A stretch of DNA of 45,078 nt from an uncultured Prevotellaceae bacterium. GTDB taxonomy: Bacteria > Bacteroidota > Bacteroidia > Bacteroidales > Bacteroidaceae. The notes below the pieces were generated by a model that had not been told where the DNA came from, searched no databases, and was given only the letters and a program-made list of their open reading frames with translations. The stretch lies in assembly GCA_902786665.1 (NCBI GenBank), contig CADADN010000028.1, forward strand, positions 1 to 45,078, given 5' to 3'. The translations under genes were made by a program, and so were the position numbers. How positions within the stretch are numbered: position 1 is the first letter of the stretch; each line of letters starts with the position of its first letter. Below are positions 8,952 through 16,983 of this stretch, one piece after another.

Positions 8952-9959
8952 ATGCCATCCACTCTGAAACACCCAGGAATGCTGTTGGGCATCAGTGCCG
9001 TGATGCACCTGTTGGTCGATGGCTTGTGTGTCTGCTGCCTTTACCTGATGGCAGCCTCCTCCGGAGTTGTCGGTTTCGTAGGCGTGTTTCTCACCTACAA
9101 CATCTTGGCTTTCATGACACAGCCGTTCACAGGTTTGTTGGTCGACAAGATGGAGCGTCGTCACTGGGTGCTGCTTGTCTCCATGTCATTGCTGTCCATC
9201 GCCGTACTCGCAGCGTCGATGGTGGTTGCTGCAGGAACCGTCAAGGCAGGGATGCTTGCAGTGGCAGTCTTGTTAGGTTTCGGCAATTCCCTCTTCCATG
9301 TATGGGGTGGCAAGCAGGTTGTCATCACCCACGGCAATGACATGCCGGCTTTAGGCTTGTTTGTCTCCACCGGAGCGTTGGGCCTTTCCCTCGGCGTGGT
9401 GTTTTATTCTTGGTTTTTGCTGCAAGCCTTTCTGCTGGTATTGTGCCTGCTGGCAGTGGCCTATGTGGGTATGGATGGTCGGAGTGATCGGAGTGATCGG
9501 AGTGTTCGGAGTGATCGGAGTGATTGGAATGGTGGTGTGGAGATTGCTTCGCGTTATGGCATGGGCTTTGTGTTGGCTTCCATGGCGGCATTGGTGGCTT
9601 TCGTGCTTTTCCGTTCCTTCACCGGTGAGTTGTTTTCCTCGGGTGCCGGGGTCGGAAAGACCCAGGTGGTGGTGCTGCTCATGGGTGCCGTTGCGATGCT
9701 TGGGAAGATGGCGGGCGGATGGTTTGCCAAGTGGTTCGGCATCGTTCCCTCGATGGTGGTTGTCTTGTTGTTTGTGATGGTATGTTTTGTCGTCGGCGGG
9801 TCGAATCTTGCGATACTGCTGACAGGAATTTTCATGACCAACTGCACTATGCCCGTCACGCTCTATCTGGCCAATGTGGTTTTGGAGGGCAAGGAGGGGC
9901 TTGCCTTCGGCATCCTCGCCGCCGCATTGATTCCCGGTTATCTGTTGGCAGTTTTCTGA
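8952..9959 (+). CDS. MFS-like multi-spanning transporter
   Basis: A 335-residue hydrophobic protein with about ten membrane segments arranged in two halves around a short soluble loop, as in the major facilitator superfamily. TM2-TM3 are joined by a short basic loop (GLLVDKMERRHWV) like the MFS loop 2-3 motif. GFGNSLFHVWGGKQ lies in the first half. The central loop (about residues 174-195) contains a repeat of Arg-Ser-Asp encoded by a 9-bp tandem repeat. The ATG at 8952 is preferred; in-frame GTGs at 8892 and 8904 overlap the lipoprotein gene. The substrate is unknown. It ends soon after the last TM (GYLLAVF) and is shorter than a typical 12-TM MFS protein. Confidence 0.75.
   Translation: MPSTLKHPGMLLGISAVMHLLVDGLCVCCLYLMAASSGVVGFVGVFLTYNILAFMTQPFTGLLVDKMERRHWVLLVSMSLLSIAVLAASMVVAAGTVKAGMLAVAVLLGFGNSLFHVWGGKQVVITHGNDMPALGLFVSTGALGLSLGVVFYSWFLLQAFLLVLCLLAVAYVGMDGRSDRSDRSVRSDRSDWNGGVEIASRYGMGFVLASMAALVAFVLFRSFTGELFSSGAGVGKTQVVVLLMGAVAMLGKMAGGWFAKWFGIVPSMVVVLLFVMVCFVVGGSNLAILLTGIFMTNCTMPVTLYLANVVLEGKEGLAFGILAAALIPGYLLAVF
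9480..9533 (+). repeat. 9-bp tandem repeat inside transporter gene
   Basis: Six contiguous 9-bp units, consensus CGGAGTGAT (last unit TGGAATGGT), keep the frame and encode Arg-Ser-Asp triplets in the central loop of the transporter. The same unit family recurs at 20225-20422, 28553-28579 and 30464-30508. Confidence 0.95.
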
Positions 9960-9972
9960 CGTTGGTGTTGTC

Positions 9973-10308
9973 ATGCATTTAGGTTGGATGTCTTTTGCTC
10001 TCCTTTTCACCATCTTGGTGGAATATGGGATGCTTTTGCTTCTTGGAGAGAAGAGGCGGAAGGTGCTTCTTTCCTCCATCTTCGTCAACATCTTGACCAA
10101 CATTCCGCTCAACCTCTACATGCTCCATGTGGATGGAGGATGGATGGCATTCGTGGTAGGAGAGTTGTTGGTGGTGCTGGTGGAGGCCTTGTGGTATTTT
10201 GCCTTCGTCAGGAATGTCTTCCAATCCTTGGTCTATAGCGCCCTTTGCAACGCCACCAGCTGTCTCTTCGGGCTGTTGGTACAGCTGATATGGCGAATGG
10301 CCATATAG
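9973..10308 (+). CDS. Small membrane protein, function unknown
   Basis: A 111-residue protein with about four hydrophobic segments (SFALLFTILVEYGMLLLL, VLLSSIFVNILTNIPLNLYML, WMAFVVGELLVVLVEALWYF, and the C-terminal SCLFGLLVQLIW). It begins 13 bases after the transporter stop and is probably cotranscribed with it. I do not recognise a family. The stop codon lies in the ascending arm of a 14-bp inverted repeat. Confidence 0.75.
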   Translation: MHLGWMSFALLFTILVEYGMLLLLGEKRRKVLLSSIFVNILTNIPLNLYMLHVDGGWMAFVVGELLVVLVEALWYFAFVRNVFQSLVYSALCNATSCLFGLLVQLIWRMAI

Positions 10309-10334
10309 TTCCATTCCTTGGGAACCATATGGCC
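10299..10334. repeat. Inverted repeat between convergent genes
   Basis: GGCCATATAGTTCC (10299-10312) pairs with GGAACCATATGGCC (10321-10334) with one mismatch, overlapping the stop of the small membrane protein gene. There is no T run on either side, so it is not a classical terminator, but its place between converging genes suggests a transcript-end structure. Confidence 0.6.
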
Positions 10335-10397
10335 ACCTTCATGACGATGACGCATGTGTAGGACAAGCCTTGTGGCAAGTCGTCACAAATCCGGAGT

Positions 10398-11402
10398 TTA
10401 CTGCGGTGAGTATTTCAGTGATGCCTCTACAGCCTTGAATAATTCATCCACCTCTTTGGGAACTTGACCATTTGCGTTGAGAGCCTGCTGCACGGTTCCC
10501 AAGGTGAATTTCCCGTTATAGTTGCATGCCTTGTAGGTGAATTTCACTTTCTGGCCTGATGTAATGATTTGTCCTAAGCCGGTGCGCATATATCCGGACT
10601 TTCCGAGGAATGTTGTTTTTTCCATTGGTTTCAAGTCAATCTTGGCATATGTTTTTGTGATGAGGTCAACCAACGTGTCAAAATGTGTAAAGGCATCGCC
10701 ATATAGATTTTCTCCCGACTTGGAATAGAAATCGAATTGTATGAAGGTGTCCCCATAACTTGCATCTTTGCAAGAGAAGTAGAAATTAATGACTCCATCT
10801 TCTTTTTTTGAAGATGCCATCAGCTTGTCGGCATCATAGGTGAAACAATAGCCTTCCTTTGAGATGGTCTGCATTCCACTCAGTTTTTCATTGCCCGAAG
10901 AAATGCGCAATGAGTTTTCTATGGTTTGGTATTCTGCAGAGCAGTCTTCTCCATACCATTCTTGAAAAATCACCATATATTGAGCAAACAGGAAGCATTT
11001 CATGGTGATCTTGATAGGAATATCGGCCATGGTTCCCGTTGCATCCACCTTGAAGCCGCGATGTTTTTGGAATTTGTACTCTGAAGTTGGTCCGCAAGTA
11101 AATCCCATCTGCTTGAATGGTGATAATATGTTATCTTTTGCGAGTAGTAGCATTTCATCTGTGATCACCCCATCCATTCCTGTGTTCTTCAAATCGGTAA
11201 TTGTAAGAATGAGTTGAGAGAATGGAGTAGTTCCTTCTTTGGCGAATCCTGCGTTCAGATTGCCTTCCATCATTCGGGAGTGCCCGCTAAATCCCTTTGG
11301 AAGTGTCACTTCCAGGCCGTCAAGTTGATAGGTCTCTTGTCCCAATGCATTGTTTGCAGTGAGAAAGAGGCAGCAGAATAGGAAGGATAATGCTGTTCTC
11401 AT
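10398..11402 (-). CDS. Secreted protein of unknown function, paralogue of 12366-13370
   Basis: A 334-residue protein with a signal peptide (MRTALSFLFCCLFLTANNALG, then QETYQ). The mature protein begins with LDGLEVTLPKGFSGHSRM and is closely similar over its whole length to the product of 12366-13370. Shared blocks include ENSLRISSGNEK, GYCFTYDADKLMAS, LGKSGY and the C terminus EVDELFKAVEASLKYSPQ. I do not recognise the family. It is the last gene of a three-gene minus-strand group of exported proteins that probably arose in part by tandem duplication. Confidence 0.85.
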   Translation of the reverse strand: MRTALSFLFCCLFLTANNALGQETYQLDGLEVTLPKGFSGHSRMMEGNLNAGFAKEGTTPFSQLILTITDLKNTGMDGVITDEMLLLAKDNILSPFKQMGFTCGPTSEYKFQKHRGFKVDATGTMADIPIKITMKCFLFAQYMVIFQEWYGEDCSAEYQTIENSLRISSGNEKLSGMQTISKEGYCFTYDADKLMASSKKEDGVINFYFSCKDASYGDTFIQFDFYSKSGENLYGDAFTHFDTLVDLITKTYAKIDLKPMEKTTFLGKSGYMRTGLGQIITSGQKVKFTYKACNYNGKFTLGTVQQALNANGQVPKEVDELFKAVEASLKYSPQ

Positions 11403-11456
11403 AAGTTGATTGTTTTATAAAATGTTTGAAGAATTGGAAATTCTTTGATATTGTAA

Positions 11457-12323
11457 TTACTTGTAATCTTCAGGTTTGATGGTGTAGGTGCATAGTTCCT
11501 GCTTGTTCTTGTCCAGATACTTGAAGATGAAAGTATAGTTTTCATCCTTGCATCTCTGTAAGAGCGGGAAGGTTTTTGCCATCTGGTTGAGGGCTTCCAC
11601 CAAATCATCTTGCAATCCGATTTTCATAAGCAGCAAAGTGCCTTCGTCAATATCTTCTTTGTCCAATATCAGGATGGAAAATGGAATGGTCAATTCATTT
11701 TTAGTGGGATGTAATATCCATTTTTCCATCGTCGTTCCTTCGCCGATTTCCATACCCCATCTGTCTTTGAACGTGTCTATCATATCAACGAGTTGCTCAC
11801 GGGTGTTCTTTGTGTATGCCTGTGATGTCCCTTTGCCGGTGAGATGATATGAATTGATCACAAGGTCGCTTGAGAAGTCATAACCAGGAATTGCCATGGC
11901 CACAATGGCGTAGCACCGCTGACCATCGTTGAATGTGATAGCCTTTCCCGTTCGGGGAGCATTTGCGAAATTATTGGTGAAAGAAACCTTGCATGCGTCG
12001 AAAGACAAGAATTTGATGGACTCTTTATCCCCCCATTCGGCTCCTTCTTTCAACATTTGATTGTTGAAGATTCCATATTCCATGGATTCTTCAGGGGAAA
12101 GTAAAACCTCCATTTCAAGCAATAAATAGATACGCTCGGCATTTTCGTCTCTCAGTAAAATACCATTTAATCCCAATGCTGAAATATTTGCATCGTATGA
12201 GAACCATCCCTCTGGGATGGTGACGGCGAAATTTCCACTTTCCACTACTTTTGTCTGTGCATTGGATGCAAGATGGGATGCAGCCAACACAAAAATCATT
12301 AAAAAAACACGAATCTTTTCCAT
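11457..12323 (-). CDS. Secreted protein of unknown function
   Basis: A 288-residue protein with a signal peptide (MEKIRVFLMIFVLAASHLASNA, then QTKVV). The mature start, SGNFAVTIPEGWFSYD, resembles the VTLPKGF motif of the two flanking paralogues, so it may be a distant member of the same family. No catalytic motif stands out. It sits between the paralogues, 54 bases from one and 42 from the other, so all three are likely one operon. Confidence 0.82.
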   Translation of the reverse strand: MEKIRVFLMIFVLAASHLASNAQTKVVESGNFAVTIPEGWFSYDANISALGLNGILLRDENAERIYLLLEMEVLLSPEESMEYGIFNNQMLKEGAEWGDKESIKFLSFDACKVSFTNNFANAPRTGKAITFNDGQRCYAIVAMAIPGYDFSSDLVINSYHLTGKGTSQAYTKNTREQLVDMIDTFKDRWGMEIGEGTTMEKWILHPTKNELTIPFSILILDKEDIDEGTLLLMKIGLQDDLVEALNQMAKTFPLLQRCKDENYTFIFKYLDKNKQELCTYTIKPEDYK

Positions 12324-12365
12324 TGTATATTGTCTTTAGTTATTATTGACATATTGTTAATCTCT

Positions 12366-13370
12366 TTACTGTGGCGAGTATTTCAGTGATGCCTCCACCG
12401 CATTGAAGAGTTCGTTGATCTCTTTGGGCACTTGTCCGTTGCTGTCGAGTATTTGATGTATTGCTCCTGTGGTGAATTTCCCGTTATAGTTACAAATCTT
12501 ATAAGTTAGTCTAACTTTTTGACCTGTTATCTTGAGGTTGCCGGTCCCCGTGCTGTAATACCCCGACTTTCCAAGGAAAGTACCCCTTTCCATCGGTTGC
12601 ATATCAAGGATAGCGTAGCTTTTGGCAAAAAGATCTCCTATGGCATCCAATATCGATTTTGCATCTCCATATAAATTTTCTACCGATTTGGATGAAAAAT
12701 CGATTTGAAGGAAGGTTTCTCCATATTTTGCATCTTTGCATGAGAAATAGAATGTGGTTGATCCATTTTGTTTCTTTGTTGATGCCATGAGCTTGTCGGC
12801 ATCATAGGTGAAGCAGTATCCATCACTGGAGATGGTTTGCATACCAGTCTGTTTTTCATTGCCCGAAGAAATGCGCAATGAGTTCTCTATTGCCAGATAG
12901 TCTGCTTCGTTGTCTTCCCCATACATTTCTTGGAACAACACCAGGTAGTGAGAAAATAAGAAGCACTTGATAATCAACTTGCATGGTACGTCGTATAATG
13001 TTCCTGTTCCTTTCATCTTGAATCCCTTGCGGTTGTTGAAAAAGTATTCGGAAGATGGTTCGAATTCTATTCCCATCTTCTTATACGGCTGAATAACACC
13101 ATATTTCATCAAGTCAAGGTCATTGTCGGAGATTCCTCCATCCAACCTCATTTTATTTATATCAGAAATCGCGATAATAAGTTGGGAAGTGGGAGAATGT
13201 CCTTCTTTGGTTATAGCAGTGTTCAAATTTCCTTCAGACATTCGTGAGTATCCGCTGTAGCCTTTCGGAAGTGTCACTTCCAGTTCGTCAAGTTTGTAGG
13301 TCTCTTGCCCCATGGCTTTGTTTGCCGTGAGAAAGAGGCTGCATAAAATGAATAATAATGTTGTTCTCAT
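12366..13370 (-). CDS. Secreted protein of unknown function, paralogue of 10398-11402
   Basis: A 334-residue protein, the same length as its paralogue. It has a signal peptide (MRTTLLFILCSLFLTANKAMG, then QETYK) and the shared motifs LDELEVTLPKGYSGYSRM, ENSLRISSGNEK, GYCFTYDADKLMAS and VEASLKYSPQ. As the most upstream of the three it should be the first gene transcribed. The upstream gap is about 590 bases and holds candidate minus-strand -7 boxes (CAAAGTTA at 13619-13626 and CAAAGATA at 13846-13853 on the plus strand). Function unknown. Confidence 0.85.
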   Translation of the reverse strand: MRTTLLFILCSLFLTANKAMGQETYKLDELEVTLPKGYSGYSRMSEGNLNTAITKEGHSPTSQLIIAISDINKMRLDGGISDNDLDLMKYGVIQPYKKMGIEFEPSSEYFFNNRKGFKMKGTGTLYDVPCKLIIKCFLFSHYLVLFQEMYGEDNEADYLAIENSLRISSGNEKQTGMQTISSDGYCFTYDADKLMASTKKQNGSTTFYFSCKDAKYGETFLQIDFSSKSVENLYGDAKSILDAIGDLFAKSYAILDMQPMERGTFLGKSGYYSTGTGNLKITGQKVRLTYKICNYNGKFTTGAIHQILDSNGQVPKEINELFNAVEASLKYSPQ

Positions 13371-13802
13371 TGGTATATAATTTTATTGTTTATTTCCCTT
13401 TTACAACCATATAGAGGCACATTCACAGGATTTTCTAATACTTAAGGTCATTTATTCTCATTGTTTTGACAAGAATGGATGCCATATCGTGCCACTTGCA
13501 TGGGGTGATGCTTGTAGGCATTTGCGTAATAGTCTATAAGACTCATTAATTGTTGATGTCATGGCTTCCACAACCAATGGTGATGCGAAGTCATAGTATT
13601 TGATTCCGAATGGTTTGACAAAGTTAGCAATAATCATTGGAATGACAATGTTTATTGGTTTTTTTTCGTGTTTTTTTTGCAGTATGGGAGAATTTTCACC
13701 TTTTAGGATTGATTTCACGGACGGTGCGGCGGTGTGGGTAGGTCTTGTGCCAGCCCGAAACGACAAGAAAGGCGGCTCAATTTTCAATTTTTAAGATTCG
13801 TC

Positions 13803-13835
13803 TTTTCCATAATTGCGAAATAATATCTATCTTTG
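13803..13835 (+). promoter_or_regulatory. Bacteroidetes-type promoter
   Basis: TATCTTTG at 13828-13835 is a perfect TAnnTTTG -7 box, with TTTT at 13803-13806 about 21 bases upstream as a weak -33 element. It points to the 107-residue membrane protein gene at 13961. The transcript would start just before the large inverted repeat, so its 5' leader would carry that structure. Confidence 0.6.
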
Positions 13836-13845
13836 TACCCTTGGA

Positions 13846-13922
13846 CAAAGATAGGCTTCACCTCGGCAATGAAAGGAAAAAAACCTTTTTCTTTGCATTG
13901 CACTCGGTTTGCACTATCTTAT
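13846..13922. repeat. Long imperfect inverted repeat with promoter-like arms
   Basis: AAGATAG...CAATG (13848-13871) is mirrored by CATTG...CTATCTT (13896-13920). An inner AAAGG (13872-13876) pairs with CCTTT (13884-13888) around an A7 loop. Each arm, read outward, looks like a promoter: leftward it gives TATCTTTG on the minus strand (13853-13846); rightward it gives TTTG at 13892-13895, 19 bases, then TATCTTAT. It lies between divergent genes and could drive both. Confidence 0.65.
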
Positions 13923-13960
13923 GTGCCATAAAAGCAGAAGGATATTAAAATTTTGGAAAT

Positions 13961-14284
13961 ATGACATTGACAAATTTCTTGTTGGACATAGCACCCGACC
14001 CAGGTTCACATTGGACTCCCCGTCATCCTCACGTCATCAAACCAGAGGTGGTGGAGGAACATTTCAGTCAAGCCAAGGACTCGTTCCTTATTGTCAGGGA
14101 CTCATTGCTCAACCTTGAGAAGCAAGCCACGGACACCGTCTCCAGCATGCAGTCAAGCGGCGTTGTCGGTGGAGGCGACGACAATTCCTCGATGTTGCTG
14201 TTGACTGCTTTGGCTGTTCTGGCAGCTCTTGCATTGTGTGTCACCCTTGCTCTTACCTATCGCCGTCGTCTTTCCCATTCCTGA
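13961..14284 (+). CDS. Small single-TM protein upstream of mla genes
   Basis: A 107-residue protein. Residues 1-70 are soluble, with a helical stretch (PEVVEEHFSQAKDSFLIVRDSLLNLEK). A glycine-rich hinge follows, then one membrane segment near 76-97 (MLLLTALAVLAALALCVTLAL) and a short basic tail (TYRRRLSHS). It looks like a tail-anchored protein. It lies 32 bases upstream of the MlaE permease gene and is probably cotranscribed with it. No family is recognised. Confidence 0.6.
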   Translation: MTLTNFLLDIAPDPGSHWTPRHPHVIKPEVVEEHFSQAKDSFLIVRDSLLNLEKQATDTVSSMQSSGVVGGGDDNSSMLLLTALAVLAALALCVTLALTYRRRLSHS

Positions 14285-14316
14285 TGTAAGGATGGTGGCA
14301 TAAAAAGGGTCTTTGC

Positions 14317-15063
14317 ATGTTCATTATCAAGTTTCTTCAGACTTTCGGCGAGTATCTGCTGCTGATGGGAAAGTCTTTCTCACGGCCGGAGCGCATGAGG
14401 ATGTTCATGAAGAAGTATGTGAAGGAGATGTCGGCATTAGGTGTCGACTCCATCGGCATTGTGCTTCTCATTTCATTCTTCATAGGCGCCGTCATCTGCA
14501 TTCAGATGAAACTGAACATACAGAGTCCGTGGATGCCGAGGTTTGTGACAGGCTACACCACCCGTGAGATCATGCTTTTGGAGTTCTCCTCTTCCATTAT
14601 GTGTTTGATTCTTGCGGGAAAGGTGGGCTCCAATATAGCCTCCGAGTTGGGGACGATGCGTGTGACTCAGCAGATAGATGCCTTGGAAATCATGGGTGTG
14701 AATTCCGCCAGTTACCTCATCCTTCCCAAAATCATAGGTATGATCACCATCATGCCTTTCTTGGTTGTCTTCAGTGCCGCCGCCGGCATCTTGGGCGCCT
14801 ACGCCACAGCCTTCATCGGCCATATCATCAGTCCCGACGACTTGACCGTCGGTTTGCAGCACGATTTCAACCCTTGGTTCATGTGGATGAGCATCGTCAA
14901 GAGTCTTTTCTTTGCTTTCATCATTTCCAGTGTGTCATCCTATTACGGCTATTCCGTGGAAGGAGGTTCCGTCGAGGTCGGCAAGTCGAGCACCAACGCC
15001 GTGGTGTCGAGCAGCATGCTGATTTTGTTTTCCGACGTGTTCCTCACCCAGTTGCTGTCATAA
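14317..15063 (+). CDS. mlaE: MlaE-type lipid ABC transporter permease
   Basis: A 248-residue inner-membrane protein of the MlaE/YrbE (DUF140) family. These are permeases of ABC systems that move phospholipids or other hydrophobic molecules between the membranes of Gram-negative cells. Family features are FFIGAVICIQMKLNI, the conserved GKVGSNIASELGTMRVTQQIDALEIMG region (14620-14700), and C-terminal VEGGSVEVGKSSTNAVVSS. The ATPase gene follows after 20 bases. The substrate-binding MlaD partner is not adjacent, so it must be encoded elsewhere or cut off from this set. Confidence 0.95.
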   Translation: MFIIKFLQTFGEYLLLMGKSFSRPERMRMFMKKYVKEMSALGVDSIGIVLLISFFIGAVICIQMKLNIQSPWMPRFVTGYTTREIMLLEFSSSIMCLILAGKVGSNIASELGTMRVTQQIDALEIMGVNSASYLILPKIIGMITIMPFLVVFSAAAGILGAYATAFIGHIISPDDLTVGLQHDFNPWFMWMSIVKSLFFAFIISSVSSYYGYSVEGGSVEVGKSSTNAVVSSSMLILFSDVFLTQLLS

Positions 15064-15083
15064 TCCCGTCATATCCTGTTTCG

Positions 15084-15863
15084 ATGATAGAGATAAAAAA
15101 CCTATGCAAGTCTTTTGAGGACAAGGAAGTGCTGCACGACATCAGCGCCGTGTTTGAGAATGGGAAGACCAACCTGATTATCGGTCAGAGTGGTTCGGGA
15201 AAGACGGTGCTGATGAAGAACCTCGTGGGACTTCTCGACCCTACCAGCGGACAAGTGCTTTACGACGGTCGCGACTTCGTTGCGATGAGCAAGCATGAGA
15301 AGGTGATGCTGAGGCGCGAGATGGGGATGATATTCCAGAGTGCGGCGCTGTTCGACTCCCTCTCCGTGTTGGAGAACGTGATGTTCCCGCTCGACATGTT
15401 CTCGTCGATGAACTACCGCGAACGTGTGCAGCGGGCTAAGGAGTGCCTCGACCGCGTCAACCTTGTCGATGCCGAGAAGAAGTACCCGGGAGAGATTTCC
15501 GGCGGCATGCAGAAGCGTGTAGCCATCGCCAGGGCCATCGCCCTCAATCCCATCTATCTTTTCTGCGACGAACCCAATTCGGGGTTGGACCCCAAGACCT
15601 CGCTGGTTATCGACGACCTGCTCAGCAGCATCACCAAGGAATACAACACCACCACCATCATCAACACCCATGACATGAACTCCGTGATGGGCATAGGCGA
15701 AAACATCCTCTTCATCTACAAAGGTCACAAGGACTGGCAGGGATGCAGCAGCGAGATCATGGAGTCGACCAACAAGCACCTCACCGACTTCATCTTCGCC
15801 AGCGACCTGCTCAAGGAAATGCGCTCCTCCATGGTGAACGAGCATCATCAAAAGGCGGAGTAA
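15084..15863 (+). CDS. mlaF: MlaF-type lipid ABC transporter ATPase
   Basis: A 259-residue ABC ATPase. Walker A is GQSGSGKT (about residues 35-42), the Q loop is MIFQSAALFDSLSV, the ABC signature is ISGGMQKRVAIARAIA, Walker B is YLFCDEPNSGLDP, and the H loop is NTHDMNS. The sequence order and the Gly-Gly-Met signature are typical of MlaF. The ATG at 15084 gives the usual MIEIKNLCKSF start; the frame is open further upstream but overlaps the permease gene. It acts with the permease at the inner membrane. Confidence 0.95.
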   Translation: MIEIKNLCKSFEDKEVLHDISAVFENGKTNLIIGQSGSGKTVLMKNLVGLLDPTSGQVLYDGRDFVAMSKHEKVMLRREMGMIFQSAALFDSLSVLENVMFPLDMFSSMNYRERVQRAKECLDRVNLVDAEKKYPGEISGGMQKRVAIARAIALNPIYLFCDEPNSGLDPKTSLVIDDLLSSITKEYNTTTIINTHDMNSVMGIGENILFIYKGHKDWQGCSSEIMESTNKHLTDFIFASDLLKEMRSSMVNEHHQKAE

Positions 15864-16079
15864 GTCATCGTGGATGATTCCAGGTATTGCCACACCTGTT
15901 TATTTGTACATCCTTTGCCTTGGTACACTCTTCAGATACATTCACCAAATCCAGTGAAGGCTGGGATTGTTGAAGCTTTAGTATCAAAAGAAGGCTCAAA
16001 AACGTATCAATTTCCCCGTCCCCCTGATACATTAACGCTCATGAAATGCAAATCATATAAATAAAATAGGACAAGGCGA

Positions 16080-16590
16080 GTGAAGTATCTTGTTTCTTTC
16101 AAGGAAGAAAAGTCTTTAACGAATTATACTGTGGATACAGCTCTCAAAAAACTCAGAGGCATCCATAGAAAGCAAAAGAAGTATCATGTACGTATCGTCC
16201 TATTGGACTTTCCATGGCAAGAGAATTGGGAAGGCGTTGGAACGACTTTGTGGTTGCAAACGATTAGAAGAGCCTCATATTCGATGGTAGTCATCATCTG
16301 AGGATTTGTCACATTTTGCAGCCGATTCCGAGGCTGTTGGAAATGAACAATATGAGATGTGTTGTCAAGCTTATAGCGAAGAAGTATTTAATCAAATCGA
16401 CGAAGAGGACCCGATGTTGTGTATTGCCGACATCAAGTCAGACAAGTCTTTGTGCGATATGGTTGAGAAGATGATGGTTGATGAACGCGGCACCAGCATC
16501 TACCAAATTGTCCGTCAGTGCATCATCCGTTATGGCAAGTCATATTTAGGGATGAAGGTTTTTGATTGGGTAGAGCTTGTCAGTCGTTAA
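16080..16590 (+). pseudogene. Possible frameshifted gene remnant
   Basis: Two consecutive open frames, 16080-16301 (73 codons from a GTG) and 16306-16590 (94 codons from a TTG), are offset by one frame and nearly abut. The first starts MKYLVSFKEEKSLTNYTVDT; the second contains DEEDPMLCIADIKSDKSL and MVDERGTSIYQIVRQ, which read like real protein. A single frameshift near 16300 would join them into about 170 residues. I recognise no family, and the lack of an ATG start and of coding neighbours suggests decay. Confidence 0.3.
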
Positions 16591-16918
16591 GTAAGGGAAG
16601 TTGCTAGCATTGACAACATCTAGCCAAACGAGTATTTCATCTGTTCGGCAGAAGAAGAGTAGGGTTCCAGTTAGCCAGTCGCAGTAACTGTCTTTTTGGG
16701 GGAGGTGGTTGCTCTAATGCTAAGTAAGACTCCTTCAGAACTAATAGTTGATGAAAGTAGGATGAGGTATGGTTATGTTGGCTAAGGATGTTGATATGCT
16801 TGTCGCCAATATTTATAGGAAAGATGTTGAAAAACGTGATATGAGAAAAAAATGACAAAAAATCAACTTTTCCCCTGTTTCAGAGTTGCCGTGTAAAAGA
16901 AGGAAAAGAGAGATATTA

Positions 16919-16950
16919 TTTGGGAATGTGCTTGATATGCGCTATCTTTG
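16919..16950 (+). promoter_or_regulatory. Consensus Bacteroidetes promoter
   Basis: TTTG at 16919-16922, a 20-base spacer, and TATCTTTG at 16943-16950 match both consensus elements exactly. The ATG of the outer-membrane type protein follows 34 bases later. Confidence 0.85.
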
Positions 16951-16983
16951 CATTTGCAAGTGTACTATAAGAATTAGATATCA

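Larger units (their letters stand above)
13371..13960. other. Divergent intergenic region
   Basis: A 590-base gap between divergent genes. It holds a plus-strand promoter, a large inverted repeat (13846-13922) and two minus-strand -7-like boxes. A 109-codon minus-strand frame at 13458-13787 has no recognisable family and low-complexity flanks. Its 3' half, from an internal ATG, could be a remnant gene, but I do not call it. The stretch 13655-13685 is T-rich. Confidence 0.6.
15864..16983. other. Gene-poor 1.1-kb region, probably decayed
   Basis: Between mlaF and the next sound gene there is no full-length gene that I recognise. Short open stretches in different frames follow each other (16080-16301, 16306-16590, and small pieces at 16717-16785 and 16780-16855 that end in frame breaks). 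This looks like remnants of one or more genes. Composition is more AT-rich than the flanks. The only clear signal is the consensus promoter at 16919-16950. Confidence 0.5.

Noticed and set aside
10299-10334. Classical rho-independent terminator
   Set aside because: The stem is good but there is no T run on either strand, so it is listed only as an inverted repeat.
13458-13787. 109-codon minus-strand frame in the divergent gap
   Set aside because: No family and low-complexity start; a candidate minus-strand promoter lies inside it rather than upstream. At most a remnant.
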